A DNA stretch of 64,000 bases from Psychromicrobium lacuslunae (GTDB lineage: Bacteria; Actinomycetota; Actinomycetes; Actinomycetales; Micrococcaceae), in contig NZ_CP011005.1 of the NCBI RefSeq assembly GCF_000950575.1, positions 2,790,001 through 2,854,000 of the forward strand, given 5' to 3'. Positions 1 through 8,684 of the stretch are shown piece after piece. The notes under the pieces were generated by a model. It did no database searches. It was given only the letters and a program-made list of their open reading frames with translations, and was not told where the DNA came from. Positions within the stretch are counted from its first letter, which is position 1. The number at the start of each line of letters is the position of its first letter. The position numbers and the translations under genes are program-made.

Positions 1-532
1 CCTGACTGGGCCGCTCAGCCAGGAACCTGGCGATCGCGGGCAGCGCAGTCTCGTCGCCCACCAGCCAGATCCAGTCCAAGTCATCCGGCAGCAGTGTCGT
101 GGACTTCGGGCCAACCAACCAGACATCGCTGCCGGGCTTAGTGCCAAGCGCCCATTGCGCGGCCGGCCCGTCGCCGTGCAGTACGAAGTCCAGGTCCAGC
201 TCACCGAGTTCTGGGTCGAAGCGGCGCGGCGTGTAGTCCCTGGTCTGCCGATGCTCGGAGACCGGCCAGTCGATCCCTCCGGACTGCTGAACCGGCAACA
301 CCCCGAGTTCGGGCTGACTACCCTCAACTACGGTAGAGCCAAAGATCAGTTTGACGTGATCATCGAAACCAGCCGAGTCAAAGGCCGCGAGCCGCAGGCC
401 ATCTCGTTCCCGGACGGCCAGCTCCTCGCCGCCGAGGGTGACCCGCAGCATGGTCTCAGAAACTTTGGTGCTGCGCAGTACCGAGAGGTTACGCAGCACC
501 AAAGGGTAGGTGCGAAGTTCGTGATGTGCCAT
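1..532 (-). CDS. Siderophore-interacting protein (flavin-dependent ferric reductase), 3' part cut by window edge
   Basis: The reverse strand encodes at least 177 residues beginning MAHHELRTYP and running off the left edge. The family (ViuB/YqjH type) takes electrons from NAD(P)H through FAD to reduce ferric siderophores in the cytoplasm and release iron. Visible signatures are an RDYTPR flavin-binding motif near residue 98 and a GDETALPAIAR segment near residue 159, typical of the start of the nucleotide-binding half. The start codon lies three bases after the stop of the siderophore-binding lipoprotein, so the two are almost certainly one operon behind the IdeR box at 1584. Iron repression is inferred from that box. 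The C-terminal half cannot be judged. Confidence 0.86.
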   Translation of the reverse strand, partial: MAHHELRTYPLVLRNLSVLRSTKVSETMLRVTLGGEELAVRERDGLRLAAFDSAGFDDHVKLIFGSTVVEGSQPELGVLPVQQSGGIDWPVSEHRQTRDYTPRRFDPELGELDLDFVLHGDGPAAQWALGTKPGSDVWLVGPKSTTLLPDDLDWIWLVGDETALPAIARFLAERPSQ

Positions 533-535
533 GGC

Positions 536-1555
536 TCAGCTGAAATACTTTTGGAGCTGGTCAAGCAATGCCATCGACTCGTCATAGTCACCGCGCACCA
601 CCCAGTAAGGCAGTTGGTACATCCGGTTCGCGGTAACGGCCGGCAACTTGGAATACGGCGATTTAGCCTTCAGCTCGTCCAGCTTAAAGGTGTCTCGGTT
701 GAAGCCCATCACGAAGACGGTCGGCATGGTCAGGTACTTAGTAATCTGCTCCGGGGAAAGCTTGAACATATCGCCGCCCTTGGTGTAGGGCTCGAATTTG
801 TACTGCTGATAGAGCGGTGCGGGCTTGAATCCCAGTTCCTGCAATTCGATCGGCAGTCCCTGGTCTTCCATCAGCACATAGGGCTTTGCATCGGCGGTGA
901 TCGAAAGGTAGCTGACCGGCCCGGGTGGTAGCGTGATGGCTGCTTTCACCTCCTGCTTGCGCTTTTGGTAGGCATCCAGGTGATGCTGGTAGAGGTCTGG
1001 CTGGCCGAAGACATCGGTGGCCAGGAACTTCAGCTGTTCTTGCCAGGTGGTGTATTTCTTATTGACCATCACAGTCGGCGCAATATCAGTTAGCTGCTGG
1101 TAAACATCGCTCGCCTGCGCATAGGGGAATCCCATACCGCCAGCAATGATCAAATCTGGTTTGGCGGCCAGGATAGCTTCCAAATCGAAACCGCTGGACC
1201 CCCAGGGCAGGAAGCTGGTTCCAGCCTTCTCGGCGTCTGCTTTCCAGAATTCGGCGAATTGCGGGTCCTTGGCATCGGTGAATTCCGGGGTCATTGCCTT
1301 GACCGGGGCGCCAAGATCGTAAAGATAACCAGCCAAAGCAAAGTTCAGCAACACCACCCGCTCGGGTTTGACGGGTATTGAGACATCACCCTTTTCGGTC
1401 TTGACGACACGCTGCGATCCCTCGCTAGCGGCAGTACCGCCCTGGGAAGCGGAGGAACAACCGGTCAGCAAAGTGACGAATGCTAACAGTGCGGCGAGAA
1501 AGCCTAGCAGCATTCGGCGCGATGCATGGCGAGGCGCAAGGACAGAGGCAGGCAC
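536..1555 (-). CDS. Iron-siderophore ABC transporter substrate-binding lipoprotein
   Basis: A 339-residue binding protein of the FepB/FhuD class. The N-terminus has a hydrophobic stretch at about 15-30 followed by LLTGC, so Cys33 should be lipidated and anchor the protein outside the membrane. The rest has the Peripla_BP_2 layout, including a VVLLNFALAGYLYDLGAPV segment and a DLIIAGG segment. The GTG start at 1555 has an AGGGAG ribosome site five bases upstream. It captures ferric siderophores and delivers them to the permeases at 1694 and 2755, which are transcribed divergently. The stop is followed at once by the siderophore-interacting reductase. The intergenic IdeR box explains iron repression. 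The exact siderophore cannot be told from sequence. Confidence 0.92.
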   Translation of the reverse strand: MPASVLAPRHASRRMLLGFLAALLAFVTLLTGCSSASQGGTAASEGSQRVVKTEKGDVSIPVKPERVVLLNFALAGYLYDLGAPVKAMTPEFTDAKDPQFAEFWKADAEKAGTSFLPWGSSGFDLEAILAAKPDLIIAGGMGFPYAQASDVYQQLTDIAPTVMVNKKYTTWQEQLKFLATDVFGQPDLYQHHLDAYQKRKQEVKAAITLPPGPVSYLSITADAKPYVLMEDQGLPIELQELGFKPAPLYQQYKFEPYTKGGDMFKLSPEQITKYLTMPTVFVMGFNRDTFKLDELKAKSPYSKLPAVTANRMYQLPYWVVRGDYDESMALLDQLQKYFS

Positions 1556-1583
1556 AGAGACTCCCTGAGGCAGAAAATTGATT

Positions 1584-1606
1584 ACTTAGCTTAGCCTAAG
1601 CTAAGT
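1584..1606. promoter_or_regulatory. IdeR/DtxR iron box (perfect 11-1-11 inverted repeat)
   Basis: The core TTAGCTTAGCCTAAGCTAA at 1586-1604 closely follows the known 19-bp DtxR/IdeR consensus and extends to a perfect palindrome with 11-bp arms. It lies between the divergent binding-protein and permease genes and about 90 bp from the chosen permease start, so one operator can repress both directions when iron is plentiful. Confidence 0.93.
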
Positions 1607-1693
1607 TTGAACTGTGCACAAAACTACTTTTATCGAACTGCTGCGAGTAGCCCGATCGGCCCAACATCCTCAGTTAGTAGGGACTGTGTTGGC

Positions 1694-2758
1694 ATGAGTG
1701 GCCTCGCGAACTCATTGCAGAGTTCGGTGAATGTCCCGGAGGAACCAGGCTTGGGCTCAGCTCCAGAGCGGCAACGTCGCTGGTACGGCTTGGTCATCGC
1801 TCTTTCGCTGCTGGCATTGATCGGCCTCAGCAGCTTGCTGATCGGTTCGGGCTGGGTGCCCTTTGACCGGGTCTGGCAAGTGCTGCTGGCTCCTGATGAT
1901 TCGATGGAGAGCACAATCGTCTGGGACTTCCGAGTCCCCCGGACGCTACTCGGCCTGCTGGTGGGCAGCGCAATGGGCGTGGCCGGAGCACTTATTCAAG
2001 CGCTAACCCGTAACCCCTTAGCCGATCCAGGCATCCTCGGCGTCAACGCCGGGGCGGCTTTCACCGTCACCCTGGGGGTCGCTGTCTTCGGTATCACCCA
2101 GATCTCCACCTACCTTTGGTTCGCACTGCTCGGGGCCGTGTTGACTACCCTGGCGGTGTACCGGGTAGCAGCCCGAGGTCGGGGCGGGCCAACACCCGTC
2201 CGGTTGACCTTAGTCGGCATTGCCGTCGCCGCAGTACTGAGCGGAATCTCCAACACCCTGGCACTGATTGACCCGAACACCTTCGACCGAATGCGTTATT
2301 GGGGTGCCGGGACCATTGCGGACCGGCCCGCGGGCACCATTCTCGCCGTGTTGCCCTTCATCGTCGGTGGGCTGGTTCTCAGCGCCCTGCTGGCCAGACC
2401 ACTTAATGCGATGGCGCTGGGGGAAGAGCTTGCCACTTCCTTCGGTACAAGCATCCTCCGAACCCGGCTTGGCTGCATCGTCGCCATCACCCTGCTTTGC
2501 GGTGCAGGAACCGCAGCGGCCGGACCAATTAGCTTCATCGGTCTGATGGTGCCTCATCTGGTGCGCTGGTTCACTGGGCCCGATCAGCGCTGGATCCTGG
2601 CCCTCACCGCCCTGGCCGCCCCAGCCCTGCTACTACTCGCCGATCTGCTTGGCCGGGTGATGCAACAGGGCGAACTTCAGGTCGGCATCGTCACAGCTCT
2701 GATCGGTGCGCCGGTACTGATCCTGCTCGTCCGTCGGCGCCGGCTGAGCGAACTATGA
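1694..2758 (+). CDS. FecCD-family siderophore ABC transporter permease, first subunit
   Basis: A 354-residue integral membrane protein with about ten hydrophobic segments. It carries family landmarks such as DFRVPRTLLGLLVGSAMGVAG, RNPLADPGILGVNAGAA and the late GPISFIGLMVPHLVR loop that contacts the ATPase. It forms half of the channel for ferric siderophores. An upstream in-frame TTG at 1607 would begin inside the IdeR box and add a non-conserved leader, so the ATG at 1694 is preferred, although its ribosome site is weak. The stop overlaps the ATG of the second permease by four bases, which suggests translational coupling. Confidence 0.92.
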   Translation: MSGLANSLQSSVNVPEEPGLGSAPERQRRWYGLVIALSLLALIGLSSLLIGSGWVPFDRVWQVLLAPDDSMESTIVWDFRVPRTLLGLLVGSAMGVAGALIQALTRNPLADPGILGVNAGAAFTVTLGVAVFGITQISTYLWFALLGAVLTTLAVYRVAARGRGGPTPVRLTLVGIAVAAVLSGISNTLALIDPNTFDRMRYWGAGTIADRPAGTILAVLPFIVGGLVLSALLARPLNAMALGEELATSFGTSILRTRLGCIVAITLLCGAGTAAAGPISFIGLMVPHLVRWFTGPDQRWILALTALAAPALLLLADLLGRVMQQGELQVGIVTALIGAPVLILLVRRRRLSEL

Positions 2759-3795
2759 GCGCGGTGGGATCACCAAAAGTATTGCGATTCAGGGGCCTGA
2801 GTCTGCTCTGGTCGAGCCGGTCAATGATCCTGCTCGCGGTTTTCGCGCTGCTAATCCTCGGCTTCGCAATGCTCGGCCTGACCCTCGGCAAGGCCGGGCT
2901 CGGGCTCGACCAGGTCTGGGCGGCGATCACCGGGGAGTCCAGCGCGATGATCCGGAAGGTAGTGCTCGAATGGCGGGCACCGCGCATTGTGGCGGCAGTG
3001 CTCTTTGGCGCGGCCCTGGGGATCAGCGGCACCCTCTTCCAATCCCTGGTTCGTAATCCGCTCGCCAGTCCGGACATTATCGGCTTCAATACCGGCGCCT
3101 TCACCGGCGTCATTGTCGTGATGTTGTTGGGGGGCAGCAGCTTCGCTGCCATGTCCCTCGGGGCACTATCCGGCGGCTTACTGACCGCCGCGGTGATCTA
3201 CGTGCTGGCTTTCCGGCGCGGGGTGCGTGGCTTCCGCTTCATCATTGTCGGCATTGCCGCGAGCGCCTTCCTCTCCTCGCTCAATACCTGGTTCTCGGTC
3301 AATGTTGACCTCGATACCGCATTGCGCGCTGCTTCCTGGGGTGCTGGCACACTCCAGCTGGTCAGCTGGGAGCAGCTACTGCTCTCTAGCCTAGTGATCT
3401 TGCTGATCAGCATGTTCTTACCGCTGATTTCACGATGGTTACGGCAGCTTCAAATGGGTGACGAGGTGGCCGCGATGGCTGGCGTTCCGGTGGAGAAAGC
3501 GAAGGTGGTGATCATTGTGATCGGCGTCGCGCTGACCGCTGTAGTTACCGCAGCCGCCGGACCGATTGCCTTTGTCGCCTTAGTCGCACCGCATATCGCT
3601 CGCCGACTCTGGCGGCAGCACAGTGCACTCGGCTTGCTTGGTTCGGCGGCGGTCGGCGCCTTACTCCTGCTGGTCTCCGATCTGCTGGCTCAACACGCGC
3701 TCAGCGGAGTGACCCTCCCCGTGGGCGCGGTCACCATCTGCCTGGGTGGTTTATACCTGGTCTGGCTCCCACTACGAGAGGTTGAGCGAAAGTGA
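2755..3795 (+). CDS. FecCD-family siderophore ABC transporter permease, second subunit
   Basis: A 346-residue permease paralogous to its neighbour, with LEWRAPRIVAAVLFGAALG, RNPLASPDIIGFNTGA and GPIAFVALVAPHIARRL. These are the matching landmarks of the second FecD/FepG-type half-channel, with nine or ten membrane helices. It begins in an ATGA overlap with the first permease and ends in a GTGA overlap with the ATPase, so the three genes form a tight operon. The inferred role is the second half of a heterodimeric siderophore channel. Confidence 0.92.
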   Translation: MSAVGSPKVLRFRGLSLLWSSRSMILLAVFALLILGFAMLGLTLGKAGLGLDQVWAAITGESSAMIRKVVLEWRAPRIVAAVLFGAALGISGTLFQSLVRNPLASPDIIGFNTGAFTGVIVVMLLGGSSFAAMSLGALSGGLLTAAVIYVLAFRRGVRGFRFIIVGIAASAFLSSLNTWFSVNVDLDTALRAASWGAGTLQLVSWEQLLLSSLVILLISMFLPLISRWLRQLQMGDEVAAMAGVPVEKAKVVIIVIGVALTAVVTAAAGPIAFVALVAPHIARRLWRQHSALGLLGSAAVGALLLLVSDLLAQHALSGVTLPVGAVTICLGGLYLVWLPLREVERK

Positions 3796-4580
3796 CGCAT
3801 ACCATCACCGCCACCCGCCTTGCCGCGCAAGGCCTGTCCGTCGGCTACGATGACACCCCGATCATTGAAGACCTCGATCTACGCATTCTGGAGGGCGAGC
3901 TAACAGTTATTGTGGGTCCAAATGCCTGCGGTAAATCAACGCTGCTCAAAACACTCGCTCGGGTACTCCGGCCGGGTCGGGGCAGTGTGCTGCTGGACGG
4001 CCAAAGCATCCATTCGCTGCCGCGTCGCGAGGTGGCGAAAACCCTGGGTTTCCTGCCGCAGACCGCGACATCTCCGGAAGGTATCACGGTCGGCGATCTG
4101 GTCGCCCGTGGCCGCTACCCGCATCAATCGGTATTCTCCCAGTGGTCGAAACAAGATCAGGCAGCGGTCGAGCAGGCACTTGCCGACACCGGGACCACGC
4201 AGCTGCGTCACCGCTATGTCGATGAACTTTCGGGCGGCCAACGACAGCGTGTCTGGATTGCGATGGCCCTGGCTCAGCAAACTCCGCTAATTCTGCTCGA
4301 CGAGCCAACCACCTTTCTCGATATGGCCTATCAAATCGAACTGCTCGACCTGATCCGCGAACTACAGCGACAGGGCCGGACGGTAGTGGCGGTGCTACAC
4401 GAGCTCAATCTGGCCGCTCGTTACGCAACCCGGATCGTGATGATGAAGGCCGGACGCATCGAGGCCCAGGGCACCCCCGCCGAAGTGCTGAACGCAGAGC
4501 GCTTACTCAGCACCTTTGGCCTCAACGCCCGGGTCATCCCAGACCCCGACGACGGCACTCCGGTGATCTTGCCGCGCTGA
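3792..4580 (+). CDS. Siderophore ABC transporter ATP-binding protein (FepC type)
   Basis: A 262-residue ATPase with Walker A GPNACGKST (42-50), signature LSGGQ (146-150), Walker B LILLDEP (166-172) and switch histidine in AVLHELN (about 203), all intact. It powers siderophore import through the two preceding permeases. The GTG start overlaps the permease stop by four bases. Length and motifs are normal for the FepC/FhuC family. It is the last gene of the IdeR-controlled rightward operon, and no clear terminator hairpin follows before the convergent membrane-protein gene. Confidence 0.94.
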   Translation: MTHTITATRLAAQGLSVGYDDTPIIEDLDLRILEGELTVIVGPNACGKSTLLKTLARVLRPGRGSVLLDGQSIHSLPRREVAKTLGFLPQTATSPEGITVGDLVARGRYPHQSVFSQWSKQDQAAVEQALADTGTTQLRHRYVDELSGGQRQRVWIAMALAQQTPLILLDEPTTFLDMAYQIELLDLIRELQRQGRTVVAVLHELNLAARYATRIVMMKAGRIEAQGTPAEVLNAERLLSTFGLNARVIPDPDDGTPVILPR

Positions 4581-4655
4581 GCGAGGCAACCTCAGCCGGC
4601 TTCATTAAAGCGCACATCAGGTAGTCCGATGACGCTAATCCCATGCGCCCTCCCA

Positions 4656-5093
4656 CTAGTGAACAGAATGTCCGAAGGCCCGCTTCCGCAATCGGCTTCT
4701 TCGCACCGCACCGGCAATCAACGAGGCGATGGCACTCAGCAGAATTGGCAATAAAACAGCCAAAATTAGCAGCATCATGAGCGACAAACTGAAATCTGGC
4801 ATCAGCGCGCCGCCGAAAATATACAAGGGGAAGAACAGCACTAAGAGGATCAACGACAGCCACGACAGACCGGGTAACTCACGGATCGCAAGCCACGCTA
4901 TTGTGAAAAACAGGGCGGCTGACCAACAGAATACGCCAAGCAGCCAGCGGAACAGGCCCTGCATTTCCGTTGGCAGGTAGCGCGGCATCGAGCCCGGCGC
5001 ATTAGCTAACTCGATATTTCCGCTGAGTAGACCGAAGCCAAGAACTAAGAGACCCAGTCCCAGCAGAAGGCTGATCACGCCAAGTACTTTCAT
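4656..5093 (-). CDS. Small four-helix membrane protein, function unknown
   Basis: About 145 residues with roughly four hydrophobic segments and a basic tail (RRSRLRKRAFGHS). The start at 5093 is chosen because a GAGGAAAATAGG ribosome site lies just upstream. A longer in-frame reading to 5186 would add a charged leader encoded by an 11-nt tandem repeat and has no ribosome site. No family was recognised. Its convergent neighbour is the siderophore ATPase and its divergent neighbour an AlkD-like protein, and neither gives a clear functional hint. Confidence 0.65.
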   Translation of the reverse strand: MKVLGVISLLLGLGLLVLGFGLLSGNIELANAPGSMPRYLPTEMQGLFRWLLGVFCWSAALFFTIAWLAIRELPGLSWLSLILLVLFFPLYIFGGALMPDFSLSLMMLLILAVLLPILLSAIASLIAGAVRRSRLRKRAFGHSVH

Positions 5094-5097
5094 CCTA

Positions 5098-5141
5098 TTT
5101 TCCTCGGATTTTTCTCCGGTTTTCCTCAGGTTTTCCTCAGA
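5098..5141 (-). repeat. Four tandem 11-nt units upstream of the membrane protein
   Basis: On the plus strand the units read TTTTCCTCGGA, TTTTTCTCCGG, TTTTCCTCAGG and TTTTCCTCAGA. On the coding strand each becomes a GAGGAAAA-like, purine-rich block resembling a ribosome-binding site. The array ends directly at the chosen start of the 4656-5093 gene. Confidence 0.85.
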
Positions 5142-5267
5142 CGCCTTGAAAGCGGCGAGCTGAAATGAGAACTCGACTCCGAGCATACTGGAATAACGCG
5201 GTCCGGCATGGGAGTCGCCACCGAAAGCCTCGTAAACTAGACCTAACGGAATGGACGGGGGCCGGAA

Positions 5268-5954
5268 GTGGTACAGACACCTCTTATTGAGACAACGGTA
5301 TCGGAGCTATTGGCTGAGCTGGCTGCGCTCGAAGACCCAAGGGCTCGCGCGGTGAACGAAAAGCACGGCGACGACCATGGCATTAACCTTGGCAAGCTGC
5401 GGGCCATAGCCAAGCGACTTAAGACCCAGCAGGAGTTAGCCCAGGAACTCTGGCAAACCGACAACACCGGTGCCAGACTCTTGGCGCTACTGATTTGCCG
5501 ACCAAAGTCTTTTAGTGCCGAGGAACTCGACACCATGTTGCGCCAGGCCCGCGCGCCCAAAGTGCATGACTGGCTGGTGAACTATGTGGTGAAGAAGAAC
5601 CAGCACGTCGAGGACCTGAGACTGAGCTGGTTCAATGATTCAGATCCAGTGGTGGCCAGCGCAGGCTGGGCATTGACCGCCGAGCGAGTGGTGAAGAACC
5701 CCGAAGGCCTCGACCTGTCTGGCCTCCTGGATACCATCGAGACCGAGATGAAGGACGCCTCGGACCGCCTGCAATGGGCGATGAATAACTGCCTGGCGCA
5801 AATTGGCATTGGCTATCCCGAGTACCGTCAGCGGGCTATCGATATCGGTGAGCGACTGGAGGTGCTGAAAGACTATCCAACGCCGCCAAACTGCACTTCG
5901 CCCTTCGCGCCGATCTGGATCAATGAGATAGTGCGTCGCCAAGAAAATCCCTGA
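5268..5954 (+). CDS. AlkD-like DNA alkylation repair protein (HEAT-repeat)
   Basis: A 228-residue, mostly helical protein beginning MVQTPLIETTVSELL from a GTG. Its repeated short helices and segments such as NEKHGDDHGINLGKLRAIAK, DNTGARLLALLICRP and DWLVNYVV resemble the AlkD/DNA_alkylation_repair family. Members are HEAT-repeat glycosylase-like proteins that remove or recognise alkylated bases. The ATG at 5251 is out of frame, which supports the GTG start after a G-rich site. It stands alone between divergent and convergent genes, and catalytic residues could not be assigned with certainty. A HEAT-repeat protein without glycosylase activity is the main alternative. Confidence 0.68.
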   Translation: MVQTPLIETTVSELLAELAALEDPRARAVNEKHGDDHGINLGKLRAIAKRLKTQQELAQELWQTDNTGARLLALLICRPKSFSAEELDTMLRQARAPKVHDWLVNYVVKKNQHVEDLRLSWFNDSDPVVASAGWALTAERVVKNPEGLDLSGLLDTIETEMKDASDRLQWAMNNCLAQIGIGYPEYRQRAIDIGERLEVLKDYPTPPNCTSPFAPIWINEIVRRQENP

Positions 5955-6018
5955 GCCGCCACGGGTAAGCCAGACACTCCTCCTCGCCCCCACCCCAAAC
6001 AACCCATCCCTCCGCCGC

Positions 6019-6076
6019 CGAGTGTCGAGATATGGGGGCTTATTCTGAGGTTTTAAGCCCCATATCTCGACACTCG
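6019..6076. repeat. Near-perfect 23-bp inverted repeat (REP-like palindrome)
   Basis: The left arm 6019-6042 and right arm 6054-6076 pair over the whole length apart from one extra G, with an 11-nt loop. The right arm supplies the 3' codons of the P-loop kinase at 6053, so that protein's C-terminus appears to be set by the repeat. It sits between convergent genes and could act as a two-way terminator, but the length and sequence look more like a dispersed palindromic element. Confidence 0.85.
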
Positions 6077-6628
6077 AGGTGCTACCAGGGCACGAGTGGA
6101 GGCTTCGCGCTGGATCGCATCCGCGGTTTCCTCCGCGCTGAGTTCCGAGGTGTCGAAGTACCAGCCGCAGTCGGCAAATTCCGCTTTCATTTCTGCGCGT
6201 AGCTCGGCAAAACCATAGTGAACTCGCTCCTGCGCTTGGCGATCGGCGTTACGCTGAGTGGCAACCTCTATTGACGGCGCCAAAGTCACCAGTAGCACCG
6301 GCCGGGGGCGGAGTAGGCTGAGCATCAAATTCAGCACGCCACGATTTGGCAACACATGATCGAGCACGGGATAGAAGCCAAATTCCGAAAAGTTATTGGC
6401 CAGCGCGCAAATATTATGCGCCCGGAGTAATAGCTGACGTTCAGCCTCCGCCCTGGGTTCCGCGTTCACCGCGACGCCGCCGGAGACAATCATCGGACTC
6501 ACGTCGTCGCCTTTGACATGCGCCGAGCGGGTCATCCGCTCGCAAAGCAAACGCGCCACCGTGGACTTTCCGGCCGCCGGCGTGCCGGAGAGGATCAAAC
6601 ACCCAGCGTTATCAAAATGACTAAACAT
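6053..6628 (-). CDS. P-loop nucleoside/small-molecule kinase-like ATPase
   Basis: A 191-residue protein with Walker A GTPAAGKST at residues 15-23, followed by the layout of AAA_33/zeta-toxin/chloramphenicol-phosphotransferase-like kinases (an LLVTLAPSIEVATQRN strand-helix and an R-rich lid, RNADRQAQER). It probably transfers phosphate to a small molecule, but no substrate motif is recognised. The last residues are encoded within a palindromic repeat, so the native C-terminus may have been altered by insertion of that element. It is followed on the other side by an ABC operon on the same strand. Confidence 0.7.
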   Translation of the reverse strand: MFSHFDNAGCLILSGTPAAGKSTVARLLCERMTRSAHVKGDDVSPMIVSGGVAVNAEPRAEAERQLLLRAHNICALANNFSEFGFYPVLDHVLPNRGVLNLMLSLLRPRPVLLVTLAPSIEVATQRNADRQAQERVHYGFAELRAEMKAEFADCGWYFDTSELSAEETADAIQREASTRALVAPRVSRYGA

Positions 6629-6665
6629 CTCACCTAGTTTTCTCGATCAGCTATCTCGGACAGCA

Positions 6666-7385
6666 CTAAACCAGTCGCTGCACACCCGTCGAGCGTCGAG
6701 GGTGGTTGGGTTCTAATTTACCGTCGCGCATGCTGGCTACTGTATCGCTCAGCGGCACGAACTCGGTGTCATGAGTGACCATTACGGTGGCTACCTCGAA
6801 TTCCTTGGTCAGCCGAACCAACAACCTCACAATTGACTCGCTGCGCTGGTGATCCAGGGCAGCTGTCGGCTCATCGACCAAGAGCAGCCGCGGGCTCCCC
6901 ATCAGCGCACGAGCAATATTTACCCGCTGCCGTTGGCCGCCGGAAAGTTGGTGTGGAAACTTGCGCATGCTGTCACCAAGCCCGACGAGTTCGAGCAGTT
7001 TAACCGCCTTGCTAGCAGAGGCTTTCGCGGATTTGCCGCGCAAGCGATCAGCAATCACCAACTGCTCCACGGCAGTGAGGGAAGTGATCAGGTTGGGCTG
7101 TTGAAAAATAATCCCGACCTTCTCCCGACGTAGCCCACTGAGCTCCCGCTCGGCAAGCGCGGCGGCACTGACGCCGTCAATCACTACGGTTCCGCGACTA
7201 GGCTTTATCAGTGTGGCTGCGACCGCCAAAAGGCTAGACTTCCCAGAGCCTGAAGGTCCAATCAGGGCGCACATCTGACCTTTTTGAACAGCTAGGTTAA
7301 CAGCGTCCAAAGCGATCACCTGCCCGTCGCCATCCGGGTATGCCAAGGTGATATCGATGAGTTCAAGAGCCAGGTTTACTGACAT
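6666..7385 (-). CDS. ABC transporter ATP-binding protein (LolD/MacB type)
   Basis: A 239-residue ATPase with Walker [10 protein letters not shown] (43-51), an [15 protein letters not shown] signature, Walker [13 protein letters not shown] and a switch histidine in VMVTHD. Motifs and size match the LolD/MacB/FtsE group, which drives mechanotransmission or peptide/antibiotic export rather than ordinary import. A strong AAAGGAAAATAG ribosome site precedes the ATG. It lies 76 bp downstream of the FtsX-type permease, and both are divergent from a NarL-type two-component system that may control them. Confidence 0.9.
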   Translation of the reverse strand: MSVNLALELIDITLAYPDGDGQVIALDAVNLAVQKGQMCALIGPSGSGKSSLLAVAATLIKPSRGTVVIDGVSAAALAERELSGLRREKVGIIFQQPNLITSLTAVEQLVIADRLRGKSAKASASKAVKLLELVGLGDSMRKFPHQLSGGQRQRVNIARALMGSPRLLLVDEPTAALDHQRSESIVRLLVRLTKEFEVATVMVTHDTEFVPLSDTVASMRDGKLEPNHPRRSTGVQRLV

Positions 7386-7461
7386 CTATTTTCCTTTCAC
7401 TGGGACTTCGAGTGAGACCTCGACAGGACGCGATGAAACTTACCTGCTGACTCATGCCGAT

Positions 7462-8586
7462 TTAGTTGCCGCCAAGCGCAATTAAGGGATCAATCCTGGT
7501 GACCTGCCCTACTGCGAAACCGGCACCGAGCAATCCGAGCAAGATAACCCCCAGCATTGGCAGCAGTGTGCTGCCAGCGTTCAGTGAGAAGGGCGCGGCC
7601 TGAGCTGCAAGTAAGCCGCCCAAGGCGCCAACTCCAGTGCCAATCCCAGCCCCCACCAGCAAAACTACTGCTGCCTGCGCGATAGCATCGCGGAGCAAAT
7701 ATCCGCTAGAAGCGCCGATCGCCTTAAGTACCGCAATATCGCGGGTCCGCTGAATGGTCCACACAGTCAGAAAAGCAATGATCACCAACGCAGAGATACC
7801 GTAGAGAAAGGCCTGCATCAGCAGGAGCGAACCGTTCTCGCTTCGATACGAGCTCAGCGCCTGAAAAGAGCCCGTGCGCGAAGTACTCACCGTACCGGCC
7901 TGTGAGTTCATCGCGGTCTCGTCAACGCTGGTGTCCGGCCGGTAGCTAACCGCTGCCACGGTGCCGACCTTGCCAGCATCGAGGTGCGCGATTTCTCGCC
8001 AGCTAGCCAACGGTAGCCAGACCACACTGGTATGCGAGTACCACTGATCGGGTACTATCGCGGCAACTGACAGTTCTTTCCCGGCGATCAGGACCTTGTC
8101 CCCCACCGCGAGCGCAAGCTGCTTTGCCAAACCTTGCCCGATCACCACGGTGTCCGAACCGAAACCCACCGGCGCCAGCCCGCCCGTCGGCGATACTCCG
8201 AAAAGCGCTACGTTGCCGGTGCCAGCCCCGTTGCCGGTTTGTGCCGTCTGAAGACGAGCCTGACTAATCCCCAATGCTTCGACCGAGGACACCCCTGGCG
8301 CACTTCGCCAGTGCGCTAGCTGGGCCGAACTCACTTCGCTCTCGGTGAAGGACGCTTTCGCTTCGGCACCAGCAGGAGCACCGAAAACAATCGAATCCAC
8401 CGCTCGAGATGTCTGCCCGTCACCCTCGGCAGTGCCGAGCTTACTCAATGCGGACGTCGACTGATCAGCGAGTCCGGCGGTCAGGCCAGAGAGCATCACG
8501 AGCAGCAGCGTGATCAGAGCAACTACCCCGCCCATCAGGACAAAACGACCCTTGGCAAAACGAATATCCCGGATGGCGAGAAACAC
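7462..8586 (-). CDS. FtsX/MacB-type ABC transporter permease
   Basis: A 374-residue permease with one N-terminal helix (about 15-35), a large extracytoplasmic domain (about 40-250) and three C-terminal helices. The FtsX core is seen in TRDIAVLKAIGASSGYLLRD, and the end reads RIDPLIALGG as usual for MacB-like proteins. The GTG start has an AAGGAC site upstream. It pairs with the ATPase at 6666. Members of this class expel antimicrobial peptides, lipoproteins or signals. The divergent sensor kinase and regulator suggest stress- or antibiotic-responsive expression, which is an inference. Confidence 0.88.
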   Translation of the reverse strand: MFLAIRDIRFAKGRFVLMGGVVALITLLLVMLSGLTAGLADQSTSALSKLGTAEGDGQTSRAVDSIVFGAPAGAEAKASFTESEVSSAQLAHWRSAPGVSSVEALGISQARLQTAQTGNGAGTGNVALFGVSPTGGLAPVGFGSDTVVIGQGLAKQLALAVGDKVLIAGKELSVAAIVPDQWYSHTSVVWLPLASWREIAHLDAGKVGTVAAVSYRPDTSVDETAMNSQAGTVSTSRTGSFQALSSYRSENGSLLLMQAFLYGISALVIIAFLTVWTIQRTRDIAVLKAIGASSGYLLRDAIAQAAVVLLVGAGIGTGVGALGGLLAAQAAPFSLNAGSTLLPMLGVILLGLLGAGFAVGQVTRIDPLIALGGN

Positions 8587-8684
8587 GATGTCCTTCTTTC
8601 GCTCAGAAGCAGCGGCCGATCGGCCCTTTTTCCACTCTCCCGCGCTATCGGCACGCCGACATCGTGGACTTGGTCGATCTCTCT

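Noticed and set aside
155-931. A 258-codon plus-strand open frame
   Set aside because: It crosses the end of the siderophore lipoprotein and reductase genes on the reverse strand; the reverse frames carry clear FAD, lipobox and binding-protein motifs, while this one has no family match.
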